Below, one piece after another: positions 26,367 to 39,513 of a stretch of DNA of 64,000 nucleotides (its first letter is position 1; every line of letters begins with the position of its first letter). The notes beneath the pieces are model-generated. The model had not been told where the DNA came from, did no database searches, and saw only the letters and a program-made list of their open reading frames with translations. The stretch lies in assembly GCA_946800325.1 (NCBI GenBank), contig CAMPEJ010000006.1, forward strand, positions 310,001-374,000, in the 5' to 3' direction. The position numbers were made by a program, and so were the translations under genes. This DNA comes from Luzula sylvatica. Its lineage: Eukaryota > Streptophyta > Magnoliopsida > Poales > Juncaceae.

Positions 26367-27978
26367 AAAGAAAGTTTGTTTTTCGATTCAAAACAATCTG
26401 TTTATGCTTTGGGGAGTTCAAATAACGTATTTTGAGATCATTTGAATCGTATCTTTTACTACATAACATTACACCAAAATTTACAAACACTAAGAAAGTT
26501 TGTTTTTCGATTCAAAACAATCTGTTTATGCTTTGGGGAGTTCAAATAACGTATATTGAGATCATTTGAATCGTATCTTTTACCACATAACATTTCACCA
26601 AAATTTACAAACACTAAGAAAGTTTGTTTTTCGATTCAAAACAATCTGTTTATGCTTTGGGGAGTTCAAATAACGTATATTGAGATCATTGGAATCGTAT
26701 CTTTTACTACATAACATTTCACCGAAATTTACAAACACTAAGAAAGTTTGTTTTTCGATTCAAAACAATCTGTTTATGCTTTGGGGAGTTCAAATAACGT
26801 ATTTTGAGATCATTTGAATCGTATCTTTTACTACATAACATTTCACCAAAATTTACAAACACTAAGAAAGTTTGTTTTTCGATTCAAAACAATCTGTTTC
26901 TGCTTTGGGGAGTTCAAATAATGTATTTTGAGATCATTTGAATCGTATCTTTTACCACATAACATTTCACCAAAATTTACAAACACTAAGAAAGTTTGTT
27001 TTTCGATTCAAAACAATCTGTTTATGCTTTGGGGATTTCAAATAACGTATTTTGAGATCATTTGAATCGTATCTTTTACTACATAACATTTCTCCAAAAT
27101 TTACAAACACTAAGAAAGTTTGTTTTTCGATTCAAAACAATCTGTTTATGCTTTGGGGATTTCAAATAACGTATTTTGAGATCATTTGAATCGTATCTTT
27201 TACCACATAACATTTCACCAAAATTTACAAACACTAAGAAAGTTTAATTTTCGATTCAAAACAATCTATTTATGCTTTGGGGAGTTCAAATAACGTATTT
27301 TGAGATCATTTGAATCGTATCTTTTACTACATAACATTTCACCAAAATTTACAAACACTAAGAAAGTTTGTTTTTCGAATCAAAACAATTTGTTTATGCT
27401 TTGGGGAGTTCAAATAACATATTTGTAGATCATTCGAATCGTATCTTTTACCACATAACATTTCACCAAAATTTACAAACACTAAGAAAGTTTGTTTTTC
27501 GATTCAAAACAATCTGTTTGTGCTTTGGGGAGTTCAAATAACGTATTTTGAGATCATTTGAATCGTATCTTTTACTACATAACATTTCACCAAAATTTAC
27601 AAACACTAAGAAAGTTTGTTTTTCGATTCAAAACAATCTGTTTCTGCTTTGGGGAGTTCAAATAATGTATTTTGAGATCATTTGAATCGTATCTTTTACC
27701 ACATAACATTTCACCAAAATTTACAAACACTAAGAAAGTTTGTTTTTCGATTCAAAACAATCTGTTTATGCTTTGGGGAGTTCAAATAACGTATTTTGAG
27801 ATCATTGGAATCGTATCTTTTACCACATAACATTTCACAAAAATTTACAAACACTAAGAAAGTTTGTTTTTCGATTCAAAACAATCTATTTATGCTTTGG
27901 GGAGTTCAAATAACGTATTTTGAGATCATTTGAATCGTATCTTTTACTACATAACATTTCACCAAAATTTACAAACAC

Positions 27979-28103
27979 TAAGAAAGTTTGTTTTTCGATT
28001 CAAAACAATGTGTCTATGCTTTGGGGAGTTCAAAATAACATATTTTTAGATTATTCGAATCGTATCTTTTACCACATAACATTTCACCAAAATTTACAAA
28101 CAC
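27979..28103 (+). repeat. 125-bp H' monomer, copy 3
   Basis: Same extra A and GATTATTCG, with AATCGTATC in place of AATCATATC. Spacing from the previous copy is 1737 bp (14 units plus one base). It is preceded by an A-like unit with AATCTATTTATG and normal TTTGTTTTT. Confidence 0.9.
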
Positions 28104-31100
28104 AAAGAAAGTTTGTTTTTCGATTCAAAACAATCTGTTTATGCTTTGGGGAGTTCAAATAACGTATTTTGAGATCATTTGAATCGTATCTTTTACTACA
28201 TAACATTTCACCAAAATTTACAAACACTAAGAAAGTTTGTTTTTCGATTCAAAACAATCTGTTTATGCTTTGGGGAGTTCAAATAACGTATATTGAGATC
28301 ATTGGAATCGTATCTTTTACTACATAACATTTCACCAAAATTTACAAACACTAAGAAAGTTTGTTTTTCGATTCAAAACAATCTGTTTATGCTTTAGGGA
28401 GTTCAAATAACGTATTTTGAGATCATTTGAATAGTATCTTTTACCACATAACATTTCACCAAAATTTACAAACACTAAGAAAGTTTGTTTTTCGATTCAA
28501 AACAATCTGTTTATGCTTTGGGGAGTTCAAATAACGTATTTTGAGATCATTGGAATCGTATCTTTTACTACATAACATTTCACCAAAATTTACAAACACT
28601 AAGAAAGTTTGTTTTTCGATTCAAAATAATCTGTTTATGCTTTGGGGAATACAAATAACTTATTTTGAGATCATTTGAAACGTATCTTTTACCACATAAC
28701 ATTTCACCAAACTTTACAAACACTAAGAAAGTTTGTTTTTCGATTCAAAACAATCTGTTTATGCTTTGGGGAGTTCAAATAACGTATTTTGAGATCATTT
28801 GAATCGTATCTTTTACCACATAACATTTCACCAAAATTTACAAACACTAAGAAAGTTTAATTTTCGATTCAAAACAATCTGTTTATGCTTTGGGGAGTTC
28901 AAATAACGTATTTTGAGATCATTTGAATCGTATCTTTTACTACATAACATTTCACCAAAATTTACAAACACTAAGAAAGTTTGTTTTTCGATTCAAAACA
29001 ATTTGTTTATGCTTTGGGGATTTCAAATAACATATTTGTAGATCATTCGAATCGTATCTTTTACCACATAACATTTCACCAAAATTTACAACCACTAAGA
29101 AAGTCTGTTTTTCGATTCAAAACAATCTGTTTGTGCTTTGGGGAGTTCAAATAACGTATTTTGAGATCATTTGAATCGTATCTTTTACTACATAACATTT
29201 CACCAAAATTTACAAACACTAAGAAAGTTTGTTTTTCGATTCAAAACAATCTGTTTCTGCTTTGGGGAGTTCAAATAACGTATTTTGAGATCATTTGAAT
29301 CGTATCTTTTACCACATAACATTTCACCAAAATTTACAAACACTAAGAAAGTTTGTTTTTCGATTCAAAACAATCTGTTTATGCTTTGGGGAGTTCAAAT
29401 AACGTATTTTGAGATCATTTGAATCCTATCTTTTACCACATAACATTTCACCAAAATTTACAAACACTAAGAAAGTTTGATTTTCGATTCAAAACAATCT
29501 ATTTATGCTTTGGGGAGTTCAAATAACGTATTTTGAGATCATTTGAATCGTATCTTTTACTACATAACATTTCACCAAAATTTACAAACACTAAGAAAGT
29601 TTGTTTTTCGATTCAAAACAATGTGTCTATGCTTTGGGGAGTTCAAAATAACATATTTTTAGATTATTCGAATCGTATCTTTTACCACATAACATTTCAC
29701 CAAAATTTACAAACACAAAGAAAGTTTGTTTTTCGATTCAAAACAATCTGTATATGCTTTGGGGAGTTCAAATAACGTATTTTGAGATCATTTGAATCGT
29801 ATCTTTTACTACATAACATTTCACCAAAATTTACAAACACTAAGAAAGTTTGTTTTTCGATACAAAACAATCTGTTTATGCTTTGGGGAGTTCAAATAAC
29901 GTATATTGAGATCATTTGAATCGTATCTTTTACCACATAACATTTCACCAAAATTTACAAACACTAAGAAAGTTTGTTTTTCGATTCAAAACAATCTGTT
30001 TATGCTTTGGGGAGTTCAAATAATGTATATTGAGATCATTGGAATCGTATCTTTTACTACATAACATTTCACCAAAATTTACAAACACTAAGAAAGTTTG
30101 TTTTTCGATTCAAAACAATCTGTTTATGCTTTGGGGAGTTCAAATAACGTATTTTGAGATCATTTGAATCGTATCTTTTACTACATAACATTTCACCAAA
30201 ATTTACAAACACTAAGAAAGTTTGTTTTTCGATTCAAAACAATCTGTTTCTGCTTTGGGGAGTTCAAATAATGTATTTTGAGATCATTTGAATCGTATCA
30301 TTTACCACATAACATTTCACCAAAATTTACAAACACTAAGAAAGTTTGTTTTTCGATTCAAAACAATCTGTTTATGCTTTGGGGATTTCAAATAACGTAT
30401 TTTGAGATCATTTGAATCGTATCTTTTACTACATAACATTTCTCCAAAATTTACAAACACTAAGAAAGTTTGTTTTTCGATTCAAAACAATCTGTTTATG
30501 CTTTGGGGATTTCAAATAACGTATTTTGAGATCATTTGAATCGTATCTTTTACCACATAACATTTCACCAAAATTTACAAACACTAAGAAAGTTTTATTT
30601 TCGATTCAAAACAATCTATTTATGCTTTGGGGAGTTCAAATAACGTATTTTGAGATCATTTGAATCGTATCTTTTACTACATAACATTTCACCAAAATTT
30701 ACAAACACTAAGAAAGTTTGTTTTTCGAATCAAAACAATTTGTTTATGCTTTTGGGAGTTCAAATAACATATTTGTAGATCATTCGAATCGTATCTTTTA
30801 CCACATAACATTTCACCAAAATTTACAAACACTAAGAAAGTTTGTTTTTCGATTCAAAACAATCTGTTTGTGCTTTGGGGAGTTCAAATAACGTATTTTG
30901 AGATCATTTGAATCGTATCTTTTACTACATAACATTTCACCAAAATTTACAAACACTAAGAAAGTTTGTTTTTCGATTCAAAACAATCTGTTTCTGCTTT
31001 GGAAAGTTCAAATAATGTATTTTGAGATCATTTGAATCGTATCTTTTACCACATAACATTTCACCAAAATTTACAAACACTAAGAAAGTTTGTTTTTCTA

Positions 31101-31328
31101 TTCAAAACAATCTGTTTATGCTTTGGGGAGTTCAAATAACGTATTTTGAGATCATTGGAATCGTATCTTTTACCACATAACATTTCACAAAAATTTACAA
31201 ACACTAAGAAAGTTTGTTTTTCGATTCAAAACAATTTGTTTATGCTTTGGGGAGTTCAAATAACGTATTTAGAGATCATTTGAATCGTATCTTTTACCAC
31301 ATAACATTTCACCAAAATTTACAAACAC
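28104..31328 (+). repeat. 3225-bp segmental duplication, copy 1 (26 units)
   Basis: Order is I, J/L, X, L, M', N', A, B', C, D', U, A*, H', I, J, X, Q, R, S, T, A, B, C, D, E, F. Private marks shared with copy 2 at +3225 include TTTAGGG with AATAGTATC, GGGAATACAAAT, TGAAACG, ACAACCACTAAG, AATCCTATC, TCTCCAAAA, GTTTTATTTTC, CTTTTGGGAG, TTTGGAAAG and TTTCTATTC. The unit is 26x124 plus 1 because it contains one 125-bp H'. Confidence 0.9.
29592..29716 (+). repeat. 125-bp H' monomer, copy 4
   Basis: Same linked variants; spacing 1613 bp (13 units plus one). Preceded by an A* unit with TTTGATTTTCG and AATCTATTTATG, the same neighbour as copies 2 and 5. Confidence 0.9.
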
Positions 31329-34300
31329 AAAGAAAGTTTGTTTTTCGATTCAAAACAATCTGTTTATGCTTTGGGGAGTTCAAATAACGTATTTTGAGAT
31401 CATTTGAATCGTATCTTTTACTACATAACATTTCACCAAAATTTACAAACACTAAGAAAGTTTGTTTTTCGATTCAAAACAATCTGTTTATGCTTTGGGG
31501 AGTTCAAATAACGTATATTGAGATCATTGGAATCGTATCTTTTACTACATAACATTTCACCAAAATTTACAAACACTAAGAAAGTTTGTTTTTCGATTCA
31601 AAACAATCTGTTTATGCTTTAGGGAGTTCAAATAACGTATTTTGAGATCATTTGAATAGTATCTTTTACCACATAACATTTCACCAAAATTTACAAACAC
31701 TAAGAAAGTTTGTTTTTCGATTCAAAACAATCTGTTTATGCTTTGGGGAGTTCAAATAACGTATTTTGAGATCATTGGAATCGTATCTTTTACTACATAA
31801 CATTTCACCAAAATTTACAAACACTAAGAAAGTTTGTTTTTCGATTCAAAATAATCTGTTTATGCTTTGGGGAATACAAATAACTTATTTTGAGATCATT
31901 TGAAACGTATCTTTTACCACATAACATTTCACCAAACTTTACAAACACTAAGAAAGTTTGTTTTTCGATTCAAAACAATCTGTTTATGCTTTGGGGAGTT
32001 CAAATAACGTATTTTGAGATCATTTGAATCGTATCTTTTACCACATAACATTTCACCAAAATTTACAAACACTAAGAAAGTTTAATTTTCGATTCAAAAC
32101 AATCTGTTTATGCTTTGGGGAGTTCAAATAACGTATTTTGAGATCATTTGAATCGTATCTTTTACTACATAACATTTCACCAAAATTTACAAACACTAAG
32201 AAAGTTTGTTTTTCGATTCAAAACAATTTGTTTATGCTTTGGGGATTTCAAATAACATATTTGTAGATCATTCGAATCGTATCTTTTACCACATAACATT
32301 TCACCAAAATTTACAACCACTAAGAAAGTTTGTTTTTCGATTCAAAACAATCTGTTTGTGCTTTGGGGAGTTCAAATAACGTATTTTGAGATCATTTGAA
32401 TCGTATCTTTTACTACATAACATTTCACCAAAATTTACAAACACTAAGAAAGTTTGTTTTTCGATTCAAAACAATCTGTTTCTGCTTTGGGGAGTTCAAA
32501 TAACGTATTTTGAGATCATTTGAATCGTATCTTTTACCACATAACATTTCACCAAAATTTACAAACACTAAGAAAGTTTGTTTTTCGATTCAAAACAATC
32601 TGTTTATGCTTTGGGGAGTTCAAATAACGTATTTTGAGATCATTTGAATCCTATCTTTTACCACATAACATTTCACCAAAATTTACAAACACTAAGAAAG
32701 TTTGATTTTCGATTCAAAACAATCTATTTATGCTTTGGGGAGTTCAAATAACGTATTTTGAGATCATTTGAATCGTATCTTTTACTACATAACATTTCAC
32801 CAAAATTTACAAACACTAAGAAAGTTTGTTTTTCGATTCAAAACAATGTGTCTATGCTTTGGGGAGTTCAAAATAACATATTTTTAGATTATTCGAATCG
32901 TATCTTTTACCACATAACATTTCACCAAAATTTACAAACACAAAGAAAGTTTGTTTTTCGATTCAAAACAATCTGTTTATGCTTTGGGGAGTTCAAATAA
33001 CGTATTTTGAGATCATTTGAATCGTATCTTTTACTACATAACATTTCACCAAAATTTACAAACACTAAGAAAGTTTGTTTTTCGATTCAAAACAATTTGT
33101 TTATGCTTTGGGGAGATCAAATAACGTATATTGAGATCATTTGAATCGTATCTTTTACCACATAACATTTCACCAAAATTTACAAACACTAAGAAAGTTT
33201 GTTTTTCGATTCAAAACAATCTGTTTATGCTTTGGGGAGTTCAAATAATGTATATTGAGATCATTGGAATCGTATCTTTTACTACATAACATTTCACCAA
33301 AATTTACAAACACTAAGAAAGTTTGTTTTTCGATTCAAAACAATCTGTTTATGCTTTGGGGAGTTCAAATAACGTATTTTGAGATCATTTGAATCGTATC
33401 TTTTACTACATAACATTTCACCAAAATTTACAAACACTAAGAAAGTTTGTTTTTCGATTCAAAACAATCTGTTTCTGCTTTGGGGAGTTCAAATAATGTA
33501 TTTTGAGATCATTTGAATCGTATCTTTTACCACATAACATTTCACCAAAATTTACAAACACTAAGAAAGTTTGTTTTTCGATTCAAAACAATCTGTTTAT
33601 GCTTTGGGGATTTCAAATAACGTATTTTGAGATCATTTCAATCGTATCTTTTACTACATAACATTTCTCCAAAATTTACAAACACTAAGAAAGTTTGTTT
33701 TTCGATTCAAAACAATCTGTTTATGCTTTGGGGATTTCAAATAACGTATTTTGAGATCATTTGAATCGTATCTTTTACCACATAACATTTCACCAAAATT
33801 TACAAACACTAAGAAAGTTTTATTTTCGATTCAAAACAATCTATTTATGCTTTGGGGAGTTCAAATAACGTATTTTGAGATCATTTGAATCGTATCTTTT
33901 ACTACATAACATTTCACCAAAATTTACAAACACTAAGAAAGTTTGTTTTTCGAATCAAAACAATTTGTTTATGCTTTTGGGAGTTCAAATAACATATTTG
34001 TAGATCATTCGAATCGTATCTTTTACCACATAACATTTCACCAAAATTTACAAACACTAAGAAAGTTTGTTTTTCGATTCAAAACAATCTGTTTGTGCTT
34101 TGGGGAGTTCAAATAACGTATTTTGAGATCATTTGAATCGTATCTTTTACTACATAACATTTCACCAAAATTTACAAACACTAAGAAAGTTTGTTTTTCG
34201 ATTCAAAACAATCTGTTTCTGCTTTGGAAAGTTCAAATAATGTATTTTGAGATCATTTGAATCGTATCTTTTACCACATAACATTTCACCAAAATTTACA

Positions 34301-34553
34301 AACACTAAGAAAGTTTGTTTTTCTATTCAAAACAATCTGTTTATGCTTTGGGGAGTTCAAATAACGTATTTTGAGATCATTGGAATCGTATCTTTTACCA
34401 CATAACATTTCACAAAAATTTACAAACACTAAGAAAGTTTGTTTTTCGATTCAAAACAATTTGTTTATGCTTTGGGGAGTTCAAATAACGTATTTAGAGA
34501 TCATTTGAATCGTATCTTTTACCACATAACATTTCACCAAAATTTACAAACAC
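31329..34553 (+). repeat. 3225-bp segmental duplication, copy 2 (26 units)
   Basis: Same order as copy 1. Differences are few: AATTTG with GGGAGATC at 33066-33189, CATTTCAATCG at about 33639 and normal TTTACCAC where copy 1 has ATCATTTACC. Copy 2 ends in F and runs on into G, H and I at 34554; copy 1 ends in F and jumps back to I. The exchange point is therefore between F and the ACACAAAG-type I unit. Confidence 0.9.
32817..32941 (+). repeat. 125-bp H' monomer, copy 5
   Basis: Lies 3225 bp after copy 4, as expected from the 3225-bp segmental duplication that contains both. No H' is seen right of this point. Confidence 0.9.
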
Positions 34554-37529
34554 TAAGAAAGTTTATTTTTCGATTCAAACCAATCTGTTTATGCTTTGGG
34601 GAGTTCAAATAACGTATTTTGAGATCATTTGAATCGTATGTTTTACTACATAACATTTCACCAAAATTTACAAACACTAAGAAAGTTTGTTTTTCGATTC
34701 AAAACAATTTGTCTATGCTTTGGGGAGTTCAAATAACATATTTTTAGAACATTCAAATCGTATCTTTTACCACATAACATTTCACCAAAATTTTCAAACA
34801 CTAAGAAAGTTTGTTTTTCGATTCAAAACAATCTGTTTATGCTTTGGGGAGTTCAAATAACGTATTTTGAGATCATTTGAATCGTATCTTTTACTACATA
34901 ACATTTCACCAAAATTTACAAACACTAAGAAAGTTTGTTTTTCGATTCAAAACAATCTGTTTATGCTTTGGGGAGTTCAAATAACGTATATTGAGATCAT
35001 TTGAATCGTATCTTTTACCACATAACATTTCACCAAAATTTACAAACACTAAGAAAGTTTGTTTTTCGATTCAAAACAATCTGTTTATGCTTTGGGGAGT
35101 TCAAATAACGTATTTTGAGATCATTTGAATCGTATCTTTTACCACATAACATTTCACCAAAATTTACAAACACTAAGAAATTTTGTTTTTCGATTCAAAA
35201 CAATCTGTTTATGCTTTGGGGAGTTCAAATAACGTATTTTGAGATCATTGGAATCGTATCTTTTACTACATAACATTTCACCAAAATTTACAAACACTAA
35301 GAAAGTTTGTTTTTCGATTCAAAACAATCTGTTTATGCTTTGGGGAGTTCAAATAACTTATTTTGAGATCATTTGAATCGTATCTTTTACCACATAACAT
35401 TTCACCAAACTTTACAAACACTAAGAAAGTTTGTTTTTCGATTCAAAACAATCTGTTTATGCTTTGGGGATTTCAAATAACGTATTTTGAGATCATTTGA
35501 ATCGTATCTTTTACCACATAACATTTCACCAAAATTTACAAACACTAAGAAAGTTTGTTTTTCGATTCAAAACAATCTGTTTATGCTTTGGGGATTTCAA
35601 ATAACGTATTTTGAGATCATTTCAATCGTATCTTTTACTACATAACATTTCTCCAAAATTTACAAACACTAAGAAAGTTTGTTTTTCGATTCAAAACAAT
35701 CTGTTTATGCTTTGGGGATTTCAAATAACGTATTTTGAGATCATTTGAATCGTATCTTTTACCACATAACATTTCACCAAAATTTACAAACACTAAGAAA
35801 GTTTTATTTTCGATTCAAAACAATCTATTTATGCTTTGGGGAGTTCAAATAACGTATTTTGAGATCATTTGAATCGTATCTTTTACTACATAACATTTCA
35901 CCAAAATTTACAAACACTAAGAAAGTTTGTTTTTCGAATCAAAACAATTTGTTTATGCTTTTGGGAGTTCAAATAACATATTTGTAGATCATTCGAATCG
36001 TATCTTTTACCACATAACATTTCACCAAAATTTACAAACACTAAGAAAGTTTGTTTTTCGATTCAAAACAATCTGTTTGTGCTTTGGGGAGTTCAAATAA
36101 CGTATTTTGAGATCATTTGAATCGTATCTTTTACTACATAACATTTCACCAAAATTTACAAACACTAAGAAAGTTTGTTTTTCGATTCAAAACAATCTGT
36201 TTCTGCTTTGGAAAGTTCAAATAATGTATTTTGAGATCATTTGAATCGTATCTTTTACCACATAACATTTCACCAAAATTTACAAACACTAAGAAAGTTT
36301 GTTTTTCTATTCAAAACAATCTGTTTATGCTTTGGGGAGTTCAAATAACGTATTTTGAGATCATTGGAATCGTATCTTTTACCACATAACATTTCACAAA
36401 AATTTACAAACACTAAGAAAGTTTGTTTTTCGATTCAAAACAATTTGTTTATGCTTTGGGGAGTTCAAATAACGTATTTAGAGATCATTTGAATCGTATC
36501 TTTTACCACATAACATTTCACCAAAATTTACAAACACTAAGAAAGTTTATTTTTCGATTCAAACCAATCTGTTTATGCTTTGGGGAGTTCAAATAACGTA
36601 TTTTGAGATCATTTGAATCGTATGTTTTACTACATAACATTTCACCAAAATTTACAAACACTAAGAAAGTTTGTTTTTCGATTCAAAACAATTTGTCTAT
36701 GCTTTGGGGAGTTCAAATAACATATTTTTAGATCATTCAAATCGTATCTTTTACCACATAACATTTCACCAAAATTTTCAAACACTAAGAAAGTTTGTTT
36801 TTCGATTCAAAACAATCTGTTTATGCTTTGGGGAGTTCAAATAACGTATTTTGAGATCATTTGAATCGTATCTTTTACTACATAACATTTCACCAAAATT
36901 TACAAACACTAAGAAAGTTTGTTTTTCGATTCAAAACAATCTGTTTATGCTTTGGGGAGTTCAAATAACGTATATTGAGATCATTTGAATCGTATCTTTT
37001 ACCACATAACATTTCACCAAAATTTACAAACACTAAGAAAGTTTGTTTTTCGATTCAAAACAATCTGTTTATGCTTTGGGGAGTTCAAATAACGTATTTT
37101 GAGATCATTTGAATCGTATCTTTTACCACATAACATTTCACCAAAATTTACAAACACTAAGAAATTTTGTTTTTCGATTCAAAACAATCTGTTTATGCTT
37201 TGGGGAGTTCAAATAACGTATTTTGAGATCATTGGAATCGTATCTTTTACTACATAACATTTCACCAAAATTTACAAACACTAAGAAAGTTTGTTTTTCG
37301 ATTCAAAACAATCTGTTTATGCTTTGGGGAGTTCAAATAACTTATTTTGAGATCATTTGAATCGTATCTTTTACCACATAACATTTCACCAAACTTTACA
37401 AACACTAAGAAAGTTTGTTTTTCGATTCAAAACAATCTGTTTATGCTTTGGGGATTTCAAATAACGTATTTTGAGATCATTTGAATCGTATCTTTTACCA
37501 CATAACATTTCACCAAAATTTACAAACAC
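33562..37529 (+). repeat. 1984-bp (16-mer) tandem duplication
   Basis: S T A B C D E F G H I J K L M N occurs at 33562-35545 and again at 35546-37529. Both copies have CATTTCAATCG, TCTCCAAAA, GTTTTATTTTC, CTTTTGGGAG, TTTGGAAAG, TTTCTATTC, GTTTATTTTTCG with CAAACCAATC, and AAATTTTCAAAC. The one difference I found is TTAGAACATTC (about 34748) versus TTAGATCATTC. In copy 1 N is followed directly by S, so O P Q R are missing; N and S both have GGGGATTTC, which would allow the misalignment. Confidence 0.92.
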
Positions 37530-38273
37530 TAAGAAAGTTTAATTTTCGATTCAAAACAATCTGTTTATGCTTTGGGGAGTTCAAATAAAGTATTTGTAGA
37601 TCATTGGAATCGTATCTTTTACCACATAACATTTCACCAAAATTTACAAACACTAAGAAAGTTTGTTTTTCGATTCAAAACAATCTGTTTATGCTTTGGG
37701 GAGTTCAAATAACGTATTTTGAGATCATTGGAATCGTATCTTTTACTACATAACATTTCACCAAAATTTACAAACACTAAGAAAGTTTGTTTTTCGATTC
37801 AAAAGAATCTGTTTATGCTTTGGGGAGTTCAAATAACGTATTTTGAGATCATTTGAATCGTATCTTTTACTACATAACATTTCACCAAAATTTACAAACA
37901 CTAAGAAAGTTTGTTTTTCGATTCAAAACAATCTGTTTCTGCTTTGGGGAGTTCAAATAATGTATTTTGAGATCATTTGAATCGTATCTTTTACCACATA
38001 ACATTTCACCAAAATTTACAAACACTAAGAAAGTTTGTTTTTCGATTCAAAACAATCTGTTTATGCTTTGGGGATTTCAAATAACGTATTTTGAGATCAT
38101 TTGAATCGTATCTTTTACTACATAACATTTCACCAAAATTTACAAACACTAAGAAAGTTTGTTTTTCGATTCAAAACAATCTGTTTATGCTTAGGGGATT
38201 TCAAATAACGTATTTTGAGATCATTTGAATCGTATCTTTTACCACATAACATTTCACCAAAATTTACAAACAC
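35794..38273 (+). repeat. complete 20-mer higher-order repeat A to T (2480 bp)
   Basis: This is the only A-to-T run in order with every type present: A 35794, B 35918, C 36042, D 36166, E 36290, F 36414, G 36538, H 36662, I 36786, J 36910, K 37034, L 37158, M 37282, N 37406, O 37530, P 37654, Q 37778, R 37902, S 38026, T 38150. A second A-to-N run follows at 38274-40009. Type pairs that resemble each other (A/O at the start, D/R with TTTCTG and AATGTA, B/O with TTTGTAG, L/P with CATTGG and TACTAC, N/S/T with GGGGATTTC) are where other versions of the repeat are joined. Confidence 0.85.
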
Positions 38274-39513
38274 TAAGAAAGTTTAATTTTCGATTCAAAA
38301 CAATCTGTTTATGCTTTGGGGAGTTCAAATAACGTATTTTGAGATCATTTGAATCGTATCTTTTACTACATAACATTTCACCAAAATTTACAAACACTAA
38401 GAAAGTTTGTTTTTCGAATCAAAACAATTTGTTTATGCTTTGGGGAGTTCAAATAACATATTTGTAGATCATTCGAATCGTATCTTTTACCACATAACAT
38501 TTCACCAAAATTTACAAACACTAAGAAAGTTTGTTTTTCGATTCAAAACAATCTGTTTGTGCTTTGGGGAGTTCAAATAACGTATTTTGAGATCATTTGA
38601 ATCGTATCTTTTACTACATAACATTTCACCAAAATTTACAAACACAAAGAAAGTTTGTTTTTCGATTCAAAACAATCTGTTTCTGCTTTGGGGAGTTCAA
38701 ATAATGTATTTTGACATCATTTGAATCGTATCTTTTACCACATAACATTTCACCAAAATTTACAAACACTAAGAAAGTTTGTTTTTCGATTCAAAACAAT
38801 CTGTTTATGCTTTGGGGAGTTCAAATAACGTATTTTGAGATCATTGGAATCGTATCTTTTACCACATAACATTTCACAAAAATTTACAAACACTAAGAAA
38901 GTTTGTTTTTCGATTCAAAACAATTTGTTTATGCTTTGGGGAGTTCAAATAACGTATTTAGAGATCATTTGAATCGTATCTTTTACCACATAACATTTAA
39001 CCAAAATTTACAAACACTAAGAAAGTTTGTTTTTCGATTCAAAACAATCTGTTTATGCTTTGGGGAGTTCAAATAACGTATTTTGAGATCATTTGAATCG
39101 TATGTTTTACTACATAACATTTCACCAAAATTTACAAACACTAAGAAAGTTTGTTTTTCGATTCAAAACAATTTGTCTATGCTTTGGGGAGTTCAAATAA
39201 CATATTTTTAGATCATTCAAATCGTATCTTTTACCACATAACATTTCACCAAAATTTTCAAACACTAAGAAAGTTTGTTTTTCGATTCAAAACAATCTGT
39301 TTATGCTTTGGGGAGTTCAAATAACGTATTTTGAGATCATTTGAATCGTATCTTTTACCACATAACATTTCACCAAAATTTACAAACACTAAGAAAGTTT
39401 GTTTTTCGATTCAAAACAATCTGTTTATGCTTTGGGGAGTTCAAATAACGTATATTGAGATCATTTGAATCGTATCTTTTACCACATAACATTTCACCAA
39501 AATTTACAAACAC

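Larger units (their letters stand above)
24134..28103 (+). repeat. irregular H'-associated block
   Basis: Order by eye: N-like, O, several K-like and C-like units with scattered changes (TTTATCC, AATCTTTTT, TTTAGGG), an L-like unit, M' (25126, AATAATCTG, GGGAATACAAAT, GAAACG, AAACTTTAC), N', A, B' (GGGGATTTC), C, D', two tandem units with AATCCTATC (25870 and 25994), A*, H', I, J, J/L, Q R S T, A B C D E, A*-like, H'. The two adjacent AATCCTATC units are a single-monomer duplication. This stretch has the highest density of scattered single-unit variants in the window. Confidence 0.65.
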
